Assembly: GCA_902589505.1 (NCBI GenBank)
Contig: CACITE010000001.1
Span: forward strand, 85,531 to 149,530
Direction of reading: 5' to 3'
Length of the DNA: 64,000 nt
DNA from: an uncultured Pelagibacteraceae bacterium
GTDB taxonomy: Bacteria; Pseudomonadota; Alphaproteobacteria; Pelagibacterales; Pelagibacteraceae
Shown here: in pieces, positions 26,509 to 34,723 of the stretch
Layout of the letters: each line of letters begins with the position of its first letter
Numbering within the stretch: the stretch's first letter is position 1
Made by a program: the position numbers and the translations under genes
The notes under the pieces: model-generated
The model's database searches: none
Told to the model about the DNA's origin: nothing
What the model saw: the letters and a program-made list of their open reading frames with translations, nothing else

Positions 26509-27537
26509 TTATTTTTTTAAGCCAAGTCTGTTGATGTATAGTTTTTTTGAAATACTAGAATAAAAGTTTTGATTTCTAATATACCAATCAAAAGTTTCTG
26601 ACAACCCAGCGCTCAAAGATATTTTAGATTTCCATCCCAATTTCTTAAATATTTTTTTATTATCAAGAGCATATCTAAAGTCGTGTCCAGGTCTATCTTT
26701 AACGAATTTAATTTTAACTTTTTTTCCAACAGCAATAGATTTTCTTTTTGCAATATTCAATAATTTTTTTGCAATATATTTATTTTCAAAAATCTGGTTT
26801 GAGCCTACATTGTAACTTTCACCTATTTTACCTTTATTAAATATTTTTAATAATGCTTCACAGTGATCTAAAACATGAATCCACTCTCTATTATTTTTTC
26901 CTATTCCATAAATTGGTAAAGGTTTATTATTTAAAATGTTGTAAATAAGTTTTGGAATTAACTTTTCTGGAAATTGGTTAGGACCATAATTATTGCAACA
27001 ATTAGATATTATAACTGGAAGTTTGTAAGTTCTTACGAAAGATTTAACTAAATGATCGGCGCCTGCCTTTGTAGCTGAATATGGCGAACTAGGATTGTAT
27101 GAAGAATTTTCATCAGATTTTTTTCCTTTTTTAATGTCACCGTAAACCTCATCTGTAGATACATGAACTAATTTTATTTTTTTGTTTTTTTTTGAATATT
27201 TTTTTAAAGCTTCAAGTAAATTAAAAACTCCTAATATATTACTTTTTATAAAATCATTAGGATTGTCAATAGATCGATCAACATGAGTTTCTGCCGCAAG
27301 ATTAAAAACACCTATAGGTTTATATTTTTTTATAATATTGTAAATTTGAAGTTGATTATTTATGTCTTGTTTAAAAAATTTATATTTTTTATTTTTGGCT
27401 ACCATTTTAAGATTATATGGATTTGCAGAATAGCTCTGATTATCGATATTTATTATAAAATAATTTTTTTTAAGCAAAAATTTGATTAGGTTGCTTCCTA
27501 TGAATCCAGAACCACCAGTAACTATAAATTTTTTCAT
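26509..27537 (-). CDS. rmlB: dTDP-glucose 4,6-dehydratase
   Basis: 342-residue SDR-extended enzyme producing dTDP-4-keto-6-deoxyglucose. 'FIVTGGSGFIGSNLIKFLL' (3-21), 'NLAAETHVDRSID', the catalytic 'VSTDEVYGD' (Thr-Asp-Glu) and 'YSATKAGADHLVKSF' (YxxxK), 'NCCNNYGPNQFPEKLIP' and 'NNREWIHVLDHCEAL' are all diagnostic. RmlC and RmlD-like partners are at 2366-3634; rmlA is not in the window. It is convergent with the DUF4422 gene and divergent from the GT2 gene. Confidence 0.93.
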   Translation of the reverse strand: MKKFIVTGGSGFIGSNLIKFLLKKNYFIINIDNQSYSANPYNLKMVAKNKKYKFFKQDINNQLQIYNIIKKYKPIGVFNLAAETHVDRSIDNPNDFIKSNILGVFNLLEALKKYSKKNKKIKLVHVSTDEVYGDIKKGKKSDENSSYNPSSPYSATKAGADHLVKSFVRTYKLPVIISNCCNNYGPNQFPEKLIPKLIYNILNNKPLPIYGIGKNNREWIHVLDHCEALLKIFNKGKIGESYNVGSNQIFENKYIAKKLLNIAKRKSIAVGKKVKIKFVKDRPGHDFRYALDNKKIFKKLGWKSKISLSAGLSETFDWYIRNQNFYSSISKKLYINRLGLKK

Positions 27538-27617
27538 AATTATTTACAAAAAAAATCTGATTTAATAAATTAAAAATGTTAAAAGAATTAGAGTATAAAA
27601 TCAATTATGTTTAAATA

Positions 27618-28451
27618 ATGTCAGTTAAAGATATCACCATAGTAATAGCCTCATTTAAAAGTGAAAAAAAAATTAGAAATTGTTTAAATTCAATTGATAA
27701 GAAGTACACAGTTATAAATGTCGAAAACTCCGCAAACCAGGATTATAAAAGAAAAATAGAAGAAGAGTTTAAAAATGTTTATTGTATATTAACAGGTGAA
27801 AACTTTGGATACGGTAAGGCAAATAATATCGGGCTTAATAAAGTTAAAACCAAATACGCCTTAATACTAAATCCGGATACAGAACTTTTTCCAGATACTT
27901 TAGATAGATTTATTAAACTAGCAAATGAAAAAAATGATTTTTCAATAATAGGACCTGGAATAGTTGAAACTAAGAAAAATTTAATATCAGACGAAAAAGT
28001 TAGAGCAGTGAATGCCGTTAAAGGATACGCTATGTTTTTAAATTTATCAGAATTCAAAGATATAGGTTTCTTTGACGAAAACTTTTTTTTCTTTTTGGAA
28101 GAAATTGATTTATGTAAAAGACTAACAAAAAAAAATAAAAAAATTTATCTTTCGCCTAATATTAAAGTGTACCATGAAGGCGGAAAATCACATGACGATT
28201 CTTTTAATTATCAGATGGAGTTATCTAGAAATTGGCATTGGATGTGGTCTACTTTTTATTATAACAAAAAATACAGAGGCTTTATAAATTCTTTTTTTGT
28301 TGTTTTGCCAAAGTTATTTTCAGCCATCATTAAAGTTATTATTTATTTTTTAATACTTAATAAAGTAAAAAGAAAAATTTATTTTCAAAGATTATCTGGT
28401 TTAATTAATGCTATACTTGGAAAAAATTCATGGTATCGTCCAAAAGTCTGA
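27618..28451 (+). CDS. Family 2 glycosyltransferase (rhamnosyltransferase-like)
   Basis: 277-residue GT-A enzyme: 'ITIVIASFKSEKKIRNCLNSI' at the start, the donor-binding 'NPDTEL' motif (DxD equivalent), and 'GFFDENFFFFLEEIDLCKRL', the ED-type acceptor/catalytic block of WbbL/RfbF-like rhamnosyltransferases. The C-terminus has an amphipathic to hydrophobic segment (FVVLPKLFSAIIKVIIYFLIL) for membrane contact. Divergent from rmlB, whose pathway could supply the donor. Sugar specificity cannot be read from sequence. Confidence 0.82.
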   Translation: MSVKDITIVIASFKSEKKIRNCLNSIDKKYTVINVENSANQDYKRKIEEEFKNVYCILTGENFGYGKANNIGLNKVKTKYALILNPDTELFPDTLDRFIKLANEKNDFSIIGPGIVETKKNLISDEKVRAVNAVKGYAMFLNLSEFKDIGFFDENFFFFLEEIDLCKRLTKKNKKIYLSPNIKVYHEGGKSHDDSFNYQMELSRNWHWMWSTFYYNKKYRGFINSFFVVLPKLFSAIIKVIIYFLILNKVKRKIYFQRLSGLINAILGKNSWYRPKV

Positions 28452-28496
28452 GATTAATTATTGATTTATAGAAATTAAAAATATACAAAACCTCAA

Positions 28497-29513
28497 ATGA
28501 ATAAACCCTCGCAAAAAATTTTAGTTACAGGTGTAGCTGGCTTTTTAGGTTCTCATTTAGCTGAAAAATTATCCACTTTAAATCACAAAGTTATTGGCGT
28601 TGATAATATGTCAGGAGGTTATGAAGACAATGTTCCTAAAAATGTTGAATTTTATAATATGGATTGCTGCGATCTCAAAAAAATGACCGATATTATGAAA
28701 AATGTAGAAGTTGTTTATCACTGTGCAGCAACTGCACACGAAGGTTTGTCAGTTTTTTCTCCTTACGAAATAACAAAAAATAATTATTTAGCATCCGTTT
28801 CAGTTTTTACAGCCGCTATTCAAAATAAAGTTAAAAGAATTATATTTTGTTCATCCATGGCAAGATATGGAGATCAAAAAACACCCTTTACAGAAGATAT
28901 GAAACCTAAACCAGTAGATCCATACGCAATATCAAAAGTTGCTGCAGAAAATGTTTTAATGAACCTTTGTGAATTAAATAATATTGAGTGGGTCATAGCG
29001 GTACCTCATAATATTATTGGACCCAGACAAAAATATAACGATCCTTTTAGAAACGTTGTATCAATAATGATAAATAGAATGTTACAAAATAAAGCACCAA
29101 TTATTTATGGTGATGGTGAACAAAAAAGGTGTTTTTCTTATATAGATGATTGTCTTAGTTGTTTAATACCAATGTTAGATCAGAAAAATTTAAATAAACA
29201 AATTATAAATATAGGACCTGATGAAGAGTTTGTTACTATTAACAAAGTTTCCGAGATCTGTTCAAATATTACGAGAAGCAATTTAAAACCAATATACAAA
29301 AAAGACCGCCCAAGAGAAGTTAAGCATGCTACCTGTTCTGCCAACAAAGCGAGAAAACTATTAAATTATTCGACAACAACTGACTTAAAAAGTGGAATTA
29401 TGAAAACTTTTGAATATATTAAACAAAGAGGAGTGAGACCGTTTGATTATAATATAAATTTAGAAATCGAAAATGAACTCACGCCTGAAACTTGGGTTAA
29501 AAAAGAATTTTAG
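28497..29513 (+). CDS. NAD-dependent sugar epimerase/dehydratase
   Basis: 338-residue extended SDR: 'ILVTGVAGFLGSHLAEKL' (9-26), 'VYHCAATAHEG', 'IIFCSSMARYGDQ' (catalytic Ser), 'DPYAISKVAAEN' (YxxxK), 'PHNIIGPRQKYNDPFRNVVSIMI' and 'RCFSYIDDCLSCL'. It groups by eye with UDP-glucose/UDP-GlcNAc 4-epimerase-like enzymes; the usual 'VYG' is 'RYG'. It lies in the polysaccharide region, 45 bp after the GT2 gene. A ColC-like role on the GDP-dideoxy product cannot be excluded but is not supported by motifs. Confidence 0.78.
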   Translation: MNKPSQKILVTGVAGFLGSHLAEKLSTLNHKVIGVDNMSGGYEDNVPKNVEFYNMDCCDLKKMTDIMKNVEVVYHCAATAHEGLSVFSPYEITKNNYLASVSVFTAAIQNKVKRIIFCSSMARYGDQKTPFTEDMKPKPVDPYAISKVAAENVLMNLCELNNIEWVIAVPHNIIGPRQKYNDPFRNVVSIMINRMLQNKAPIIYGDGEQKRCFSYIDDCLSCLIPMLDQKNLNKQIINIGPDEEFVTINKVSEICSNITRSNLKPIYKKDRPREVKHATCSANKARKLLNYSTTTDLKSGIMKTFEYIKQRGVRPFDYNINLEIENELTPETWVKKEF

Positions 29514-30037
29514 TGTCCTGGAAATTTAATTAAACTATTAACTTTATAACCTTTGCTTTCAAGTTTTTTTACACCACCTAAGTCAAATAAATCTATAACA
29601 AAAATAAAACCAGCAACTTTTCCTCCGGATTTTTCAACTAGTTTGGCAGCAGCTTCTGCAGTTCCACCGGTTGCAATTAAGTCATCTATTATTATTGTGG
29701 AGTCATCTTTATCTATCGAGTCTTTGTGAATTTCAATTGTAGCTTCACCATACTCAAGTTCAAAATCTTCCGAATATCTTTCTGCTGGTAATTTTCCTTT
29801 TTTTCTCATTAAAACTAATGATTTAGATAATGAGTAAGAAAGAGCAGAGGCAAAAATAAAACCACGCGATTCAATAGCGGCAATTTTATCAAATTTGATT
29901 TTTGAAGCTATTTTAGCAATTTGATTTATAGTTTCTTTAAAAGCATCCTTGTTTTTAATTAAGGTAGTGATATCTCTAAACAAAATCCCTTTTTTGGGAT
30001 AATCTTGAATAGAACGAATATATTTTTTTAGGTCCAT
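29510..30037 (-). CDS. apt: Adenine phosphoribosyltransferase
   Basis: 175 residues, normal length. It converts adenine plus PRPP to AMP. 'IRSIQDYPKKGILFRDITTL', 'AAIESRGFIFASAL' and the PRPP loop 'STIIIDDLIATGGTAEAA' are intact. It is divergent from mtnP (48 bp between starts), whose product is adenine. The stop shares a 4-bp palindromic TTAG with the convergent epimerase. It closes the adenine branch of methylthioadenosine salvage. Confidence 0.95.
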   Translation of the reverse strand: MDLKKYIRSIQDYPKKGILFRDITTLIKNKDAFKETINQIAKIASKIKFDKIAAIESRGFIFASALSYSLSKSLVLMRKKGKLPAERYSEDFELEYGEATIEIHKDSIDKDDSTIIIDDLIATGGTAEAAAKLVEKSGGKVAGFIFVIDLFDLGGVKKLESKGYKVNSLIKFPGH

Positions 30038-30085
30038 TTTTTACTTCAAAGTTAATAAAAAAGATCATATTAATTATATTACTTT

Positions 30086-30958
30086 ATGACAAAACACAAA
30101 CTAGCAATTATAGGGGGAAGTGGTCTTTATGATGTTGAAGAATTTAAAGAACGTGAATTTTTAAAGATTAACACTCCATGGGGACAACCATCAGATGAAA
30201 TTTTAAAAATAAAATACAAAAACAAAGAAGTTTGTTTTCTTCCTAGGCATGGACGAGGACATTTTATATCACCTTCAAAAATTAATTTTAGAGCAAATAT
30301 AGACGCTCTTAAACAACTTGGAGTTACAGATATTGTTTCTGTTTCAGCGGTTGGTTCATTAAAAGAAAATTTACCACCAGGAAAGTTTGTAATTGTAGAT
30401 CAATTTATTGATAGGACTTTTGCGAGAAATAAAACTTTTTTTGATGATGAAATAGTTGCTCATGTATCGATGGCACATCCAACATCAAATGGTCTAATGA
30501 ATGCTTGCGAAGAATCAATAAAAAAAGAAAGTATCGAATATCAAAGAGGAGGAACCTATGTAGTTATGGAAGGACCTCAATTTTCAACACTAGCAGAGTC
30601 AAATTTATATAGATCATGGAAAGCCGATGTGATTGGGATGACTAATATGCCAGAAGCAAAATTAGCAAGAGAAGCAGAAATTAGATATGCATCCGTTTCA
30701 ATGGTAACTGACTATGACTGTTGGCACCCTGATCATGAAAATGTAGACGTTCAGCAAGTAATTAAAGTTCTTTTAGGAAATGCTGCTAAAGCAAAAAATA
30801 TGATTAAAAACCTTATAGATAATTTTGAAAAACATATAGATCCTAAAGATCCAACAAATAATTGCTTGGATGTAGCAATTATAACAGCTCCAGAAAAAAG
30901 AACTCAAAAAACAAAAGATAAATTAAAAACAGTAGCTGGAAGAGTTTTAAGTAAATGA
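30086..30958 (+). CDS. mtnP: S-methyl-5'-thioadenosine phosphorylase
   Basis: 290 residues of the MTAP/PNP family: 'LAIIGGSGLYDVEEF', 'FLPRHGRGHFISPSKINFRANI', 'SAVGSLKE', 'YVVMEGPQFSTLAES', 'GMTNMPEAKLAREAEI' and 'VTDYDCWH' (Asp for the 6-amino purine). It phosphorolyses MTA to adenine and methylthioribose-1-phosphate, and enzymes of this type may also accept 5'-deoxyadenosine. It overlaps mtnA by 4 bp (ATGA). Its substrate is the by-product of the aminopropyltransferase encoded at 34724. Confidence 0.94.
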   Translation: MTKHKLAIIGGSGLYDVEEFKEREFLKINTPWGQPSDEILKIKYKNKEVCFLPRHGRGHFISPSKINFRANIDALKQLGVTDIVSVSAVGSLKENLPPGKFVIVDQFIDRTFARNKTFFDDEIVAHVSMAHPTSNGLMNACEESIKKESIEYQRGGTYVVMEGPQFSTLAESNLYRSWKADVIGMTNMPEAKLAREAEIRYASVSMVTDYDCWHPDHENVDVQQVIKVLLGNAAKAKNMIKNLIDNFEKHIDPKDPTNNCLDVAIITAPEKRTQKTKDKLKTVAGRVLSK

Positions 30959-32031
30959 AAATAGAAGGAAAAGAATATCGTACAATTTGGTTTGATGAAA
31001 AAAACCAAGCTGTAAAAATTATTGATCAAACAAAACTACCCCATCAATTTATAATTAAAGATCTTAAAACAGTTAAAGATGCAATTAATGCCATCAAAGT
31101 TATGGAGGTTAGGGGAGCTCCATTAATAGGTGGAACTGCTGCTTACGGTGTTGTTTTAGCTATTATGGAAAAAAATGATCTTAATTTTATTAAGAAAAGT
31201 GCAGAGGAATTAATTCAATCAAGACCAACAGCTATTAATCTAAAATGGGCAGTAGATCGAATGATGAAAAAATTATCAGGGGTTAATAATAATGAATTAT
31301 TAAAAGTAGCCTTGGATGAAGCAAAATCAATATGCGAAGAAGATGTTAAGTTTTGTGAAAATATTGGGTTAAATGGATTAAAAATTATTGAAGAAATTTA
31401 TAAAAAGAAGAAAGGTAAAGTAAATATTTTAACCCATTGTAACGCTGGTTGGCTTGCAACAATTAACTGGGGAACTGCTACATCTCCAATTTATCATGCA
31501 CATAAAAAAGGAATTCCAGTTCATGTTTGGGTAGATGAAACAAGACCAAGAAATCAAGGAGCTAATCTAACTTCATACGAATTAAATGAGGAAAAAATTT
31601 CTAATACAATCATTGCAGATAATACAGGTGGAATATTAATGCAAAGAGGTGAAGTGGACATGTGTATTGTTGGGACTGATAGAACCTTATCTACAGGTGA
31701 TGTAGCAAATAAAATTGGAACTTATTTAAAAGCTTTAGCAGCAAAAGATAATAATGTTCCTTTTTATGTTGCCTTACCTAGTTCTACAATTGATTGGAAA
31801 ATAGAAGATTTTAAAGATATTCCTATAGAAGAAAGAGGTGCAGAAGAATTATCTCACGTAGAAGGTTTGGACGAGAATAATAAAGTAAAAAAAGTAAGAA
31901 TTTATCCTAAAAAAAGTAAAGCAATGAATTTGGCTTTTGACGTTACCCCCGCCAAATATGTTACAGGATTAATAACAGAAAAAGGTATTTGCGAAGCATC
32001 TAAGGAAGGATTAAAAAAATTATTTAAATGA
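30955..32031 (+). CDS. mtnA: S-methyl-5-thioribose-1-phosphate isomerase
   Basis: 358 residues of the aIF2B/MtnA family. 'MEVRGAPLIGGTAAYG', 'SRPTAINLKWAVDRM', the catalytic Cys of 'ILTHCNAGWLAT', 'DETRPRNQGANLTSYEL' and the catalytic Asp of 'IVGTDRT...GDVANKIGTY' are present. It turns methylthioribose-1-phosphate into methylthioribulose-1-phosphate. The canonical next enzyme (MtnB dehydratase) is not adjacent; instead a class II aldolase-SDR fusion is found at 32579. It overlaps mtnP and the SMR-like gene by 4 bp each. Confidence 0.94.
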   Translation: MKIEGKEYRTIWFDEKNQAVKIIDQTKLPHQFIIKDLKTVKDAINAIKVMEVRGAPLIGGTAAYGVVLAIMEKNDLNFIKKSAEELIQSRPTAINLKWAVDRMMKKLSGVNNNELLKVALDEAKSICEEDVKFCENIGLNGLKIIEEIYKKKKGKVNILTHCNAGWLATINWGTATSPIYHAHKKGIPVHVWVDETRPRNQGANLTSYELNEEKISNTIIADNTGGILMQRGEVDMCIVGTDRTLSTGDVANKIGTYLKALAAKDNNVPFYVALPSSTIDWKIEDFKDIPIEERGAEELSHVEGLDENNKVKKVRIYPKKSKAMNLAFDVTPAKYVTGLITEKGICEASKEGLKKLFK

Positions 32032-32366
32032 GCAATATTTCGGCTTACATAATTTTAATTATAGCAGTTGCTTTAGGCACAGCAGCAAATGGTTTTGCAA
32101 AAAGCGCTCAGGGATTTACTGTATTGATACCGAGCGTTATCACTGCAATTACAATTGTTTTATGTATGTTTACTTTATCACTTGTAATGAAAATTATTCC
32201 TGTTGGTATAACCTATGCTTCATTTGCTGGTTTGTGTATTGTAGCCACTGTATTAGTTGGAGTTTTTAAATTTAATCAAGTACCAAATCTTTATACAATT
32301 ATTGGACTAGGATTAATTATAGCCGGAGTTTTGATGGTTAATTTAATTGGTAAAACTAATAACTAA
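32028..32366 (+). CDS. SMR-family-like four-helix membrane protein lacking the essential Glu
   Basis: 112 residues with four membrane helices. Alignment by eye to EmrE is good ('GTAANGFAKSAQGFT', 'IPVGITYASFAGLCIV', 'IIGLGLIIAGVLMVNLIG'). But residue 14, the proton/drug-coupling Glu of EmrE, is Val here ('IAVALGT' for 'LAEVIGT'), and the substrate-contacting Trp63 is Phe. It is therefore unlikely to be a classical proton-driven cation exporter. It overlaps mtnA (ATGA), suggesting a role tied to MTA or polyamine metabolism, perhaps moving a neutral thio-product. Confidence 0.75.
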   Translation: MSNISAYIILIIAVALGTAANGFAKSAQGFTVLIPSVITAITIVLCMFTLSLVMKIIPVGITYASFAGLCIVATVLVGVFKFNQVPNLYTIIGLGLIIAGVLMVNLIGKTNN

Positions 32367-32367
32367 A

Positions 32368-32577
32368 ATGAAAAAATTTTTAAAATTTATTATCATTTTA
32401 CTCGGAATAATTGCTGTCTATTTCTATTTTTTTAAAGATAAATTTAGCGAGTATAATTTAAAAAAATCTATCTCAGCATGTATAGTTGCTCAACAAAGAA
32501 CATCGGAAACATTTGATCTAGAAAAATCAAAAAAACATTGTGAAGAGACAGTTAGAAAACAAAAAGAAGCCTATTAA
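32368..32577 (+). CDS. Small membrane-anchored protein, function unknown
   Basis: 69 residues from the ATG at 32368, 1 bp after the SMR-like stop (a longer in-frame start would overlap that gene). N-terminal membrane helix (FLKFIIILLGIIAVYFYFF) followed by a soluble ~45-residue tail with two Cys (SACIVAQQ, KKHCEET) spaced 21 residues apart, the pattern of a periplasmic helical hairpin held by a disulfide. Last gene of the mtnPA operon, ending 1 bp from the convergent aldolase-SDR stop. No family recognised. Confidence 0.6.
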   Translation: MKKFLKFIIILLGIIAVYFYFFKDKFSEYNLKKSISACIVAQQRTSETFDLEKSKKHCEETVRKQKEAY

Positions 32578-32578
32578 A

Positions 32579-34612
32579 TTATCTTAATGATGCTGCTATA
32601 TTTCCACCATCAACAGTAAGAACCGCACCTGTTGTTTTTTTTGAAGTAGCTAAATGAAAAAAAGCTTTAGCAACGTCTTCTGCCTTTACTTCGTTTAATA
32701 ATAAGTTTCCTTTCATATAATCATCAGTAGTGACAGATCTTGCTTTAGCTCTAGTCTTAATCATTTTATCTGTCATTAAACCACTACGTATTCTATCAGC
32801 ATTAACTCCGTTTGATCTAATACCATAAGAACCATAATCTACCGCATACTGTTTACATAAACTAAGCAAGGCAGATTTAGGTAGACCATACGGTCCAAAA
32901 TTTTTTCCAGGATTTACTGATTGTTTTGAAATATTAAAAAGCAAACAGCCATTAATATTTTGTTTTTTCATTATTTTAATTGCTTCCGAAGCACAATTTT
33001 GATGACCAAAGAAATTTATTTCAAAACTTTTTCTTAAAACATCATCGCTTACTTCACCTATAGCGCCACCAGGTGCTGTTCCAGCGTTTGAAATTAAAAT
33101 ATCAATTCCTCCAAATTTTTCACAGATTTGTTTAAAAGCTTTCATCACACTTTTTTTGTTAGTCACATCACAATGGATACAAAGATCTTTAATTTTTGAT
33201 TGAACCTCTTTCAAGCGTTCAGAATTATTATCTAGCAATATAACTTCGGCTCCATAATTTTTAAATATTTTATAAGTTTCAAATCCAATTGTCCCTGTGC
33301 TTCCGGTAATAACAACCACGTTACCTTCAAGAAGTTTTTTCTTCTTTTTGATTTTTGCTTGTTCTAAAGACCAGTATTCAACATCAAAAAGATCTCTTTC
33401 GGGAATGAATTTATAGGTAGAAGTTTCTTCGACCGAAGAGATTACTTTTGCATTTGTTTCAGTTAAATCTCCAGCTATTTTTGCGGCATTTAAATCTTTG
33501 CCTACACTAAACATACCAACGTTTTGAACCAAGACTACTCTAGGGGAAGTGTCTAGCATTACCTTTTTTTCTTTAACTTTTTTATGGTTTATTTTGAAGT
33601 ATTGGATGTATTTTTTTCTATAATTTTCAAAAGATTTTCTTGCCGTTTTCTTGAATTCCTCAATAGTTGAATTTTTTTTGGGCGTGATTATTAACGGAAA
33701 TGGTTTTACTCTAATTACATGATCTGGAGTTGCGGTTCCTTTTGATGAATAAGCTCTAACATTTTTACCATTTATAAAATATTTTAGATGACGATTTAAT
33801 CTATAATTAATTATAAACTTTTGATCTTTGTTTTCAGATAAAAGCCCTCTTATTATTGGTGCAATTTCGTGATGACCGAATTTTGTTGAAAATTTTTTTA
33901 TCTGTTTGATTTTTTTGCTTCTTAACTTTTTAACTGCTTTTTCAGCTTTTGTTACATATTTTATCATTAAATCATAAGCTTCCTTACAGTCATTGGCAAA
34001 AGTAAAGATTCCATGATTCATTAATATTAAACAATTTATATTTGGATTTTTTGAATAAATTTCATGTATTTTTTTAGATAGCATGAAACCAGGCATTACA
34101 TAGGGAACAATACTAACTTTATTTCCAAATATTTTTTTGCAAAAATCCAATCCTCCTGGCCTGTTAGTTACATTTAGAACGGCATCAGCATGTGTGTGAT
34201 CCACATATTTAAAAGGTAAAAAGGCATGCAAAAAAGTTTCAACCGATGGGTTAGGTGATTTTATATCTATCAAATTTCTTTTTTGATAGGCGACCATATC
34301 TTCGTCGGATAAGTGTTTTTTATTTTTTAAGGCTAACAACGGTTCTAATTTCACAGCTGGAAGTCCTTCAGGCTCAATGTCAGCCATATCCCAGCCACTT
34401 CCTTTGACACACAAGACTTTGTAGTTTTTTCCATCTATATCTTTAATAGTAGTTTTAACAGAAGTATTTCCTCCTCCATGTAAAACCAATTCTTTATTTC
34501 TTCCCAGCAGGCGAGTCGTATAGACACGAAGTGCTAAATCGGCAGAAAAACCAAGTTTTCTGTACTTTTTTATATATATTTTTGCAATTTTTTTTGACCA
34601 ATTATTTTTCAA
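32579..34612 (-). CDS. Bifunctional class II aldolase / short-chain dehydrogenase
   Basis: I choose TTG 34612 as start: a GGAG Shine-Dalgarno lies 7 nt upstream and family homology ('NNWSKK') begins there, giving 677 residues. N-terminal class II ketose-1-phosphate aldolase: 'VLHGGGNTS', metal ligands H139-x-H141 and H200, and Glu125. C-terminal SDR: TGSTGTIG (436-443), 'ISNAG', Y575-x-x-x-K579. The family includes rhamnulose-1-phosphate aldolase/lactaldehyde dehydrogenases. Next to mtnPA and the aminopropyltransferase, it may instead split methylthioribulose- or 5-deoxyribulose-1-phosphate to DHAP and an aldehyde and act on the aldehyde. Confidence 0.85.
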   Translation of the reverse strand: MKNNWSKKIAKIYIKKYRKLGFSADLALRVYTTRLLGRNKELVLHGGGNTSVKTTIKDIDGKNYKVLCVKGSGWDMADIEPEGLPAVKLEPLLALKNKKHLSDEDMVAYQKRNLIDIKSPNPSVETFLHAFLPFKYVDHTHADAVLNVTNRPGGLDFCKKIFGNKVSIVPYVMPGFMLSKKIHEIYSKNPNINCLILMNHGIFTFANDCKEAYDLMIKYVTKAEKAVKKLRSKKIKQIKKFSTKFGHHEIAPIIRGLLSENKDQKFIINYRLNRHLKYFINGKNVRAYSSKGTATPDHVIRVKPFPLIITPKKNSTIEEFKKTARKSFENYRKKYIQYFKINHKKVKEKKVMLDTSPRVVLVQNVGMFSVGKDLNAAKIAGDLTETNAKVISSVEETSTYKFIPERDLFDVEYWSLEQAKIKKKKKLLEGNVVVITGSTGTIGFETYKIFKNYGAEVILLDNNSERLKEVQSKIKDLCIHCDVTNKKSVMKAFKQICEKFGGIDILISNAGTAPGGAIGEVSDDVLRKSFEINFFGHQNCASEAIKIMKKQNINGCLLFNISKQSVNPGKNFGPYGLPKSALLSLCKQYAVDYGSYGIRSNGVNADRIRSGLMTDKMIKTRAKARSVTTDDYMKGNLLLNEVKAEDVAKAFFHLATSKKTTGAVLTVDGGNIAASLR

Positions 34613-34638
34613 AACAAAACTCCATATACTTATTAACA

Positions 34639-34670
34639 ACTAATTTTTAATTATTTCACACTAATTTTTA
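34639..34670. repeat. 11-bp direct repeat in the aldolase-SDR / speDE divergent promoter
   Basis: ACTAATTTTTA occurs at 34639-34649 and again at 34660-34670, offset exactly 21 bp (two helical turns). The outer flanks also form an 8-bp inverted repeat, ACAACTAA (34636) and TTAGTTGT (34668). It lies in the 111 bp between the two divergent start codons. This could be a shared operator, but AT-rich repeats arise easily and no regulator gene is adjacent. Confidence 0.4.
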
Positions 34671-34723
34671 GTTGTAAAAAACAAAATAACAAGTATAAAA
34701 AAATAAAGAGAGTCGTAAAAAAA

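Noticed and set aside
20742..29513. Prophage, IS element or CRISPR within the variable sugar region
   Set aside because: No transposase, integrase, terminal inverted repeats or spaced direct repeats seen; all ORFs are sugar or membrane genes.
34612..34723. SAM- or polyamine-responsive riboswitch upstream of the AdoMetDC fusion
   Set aside because: No recognisable pseudoknot or long stem besides the short AT-rich repeats; too short for known classes.
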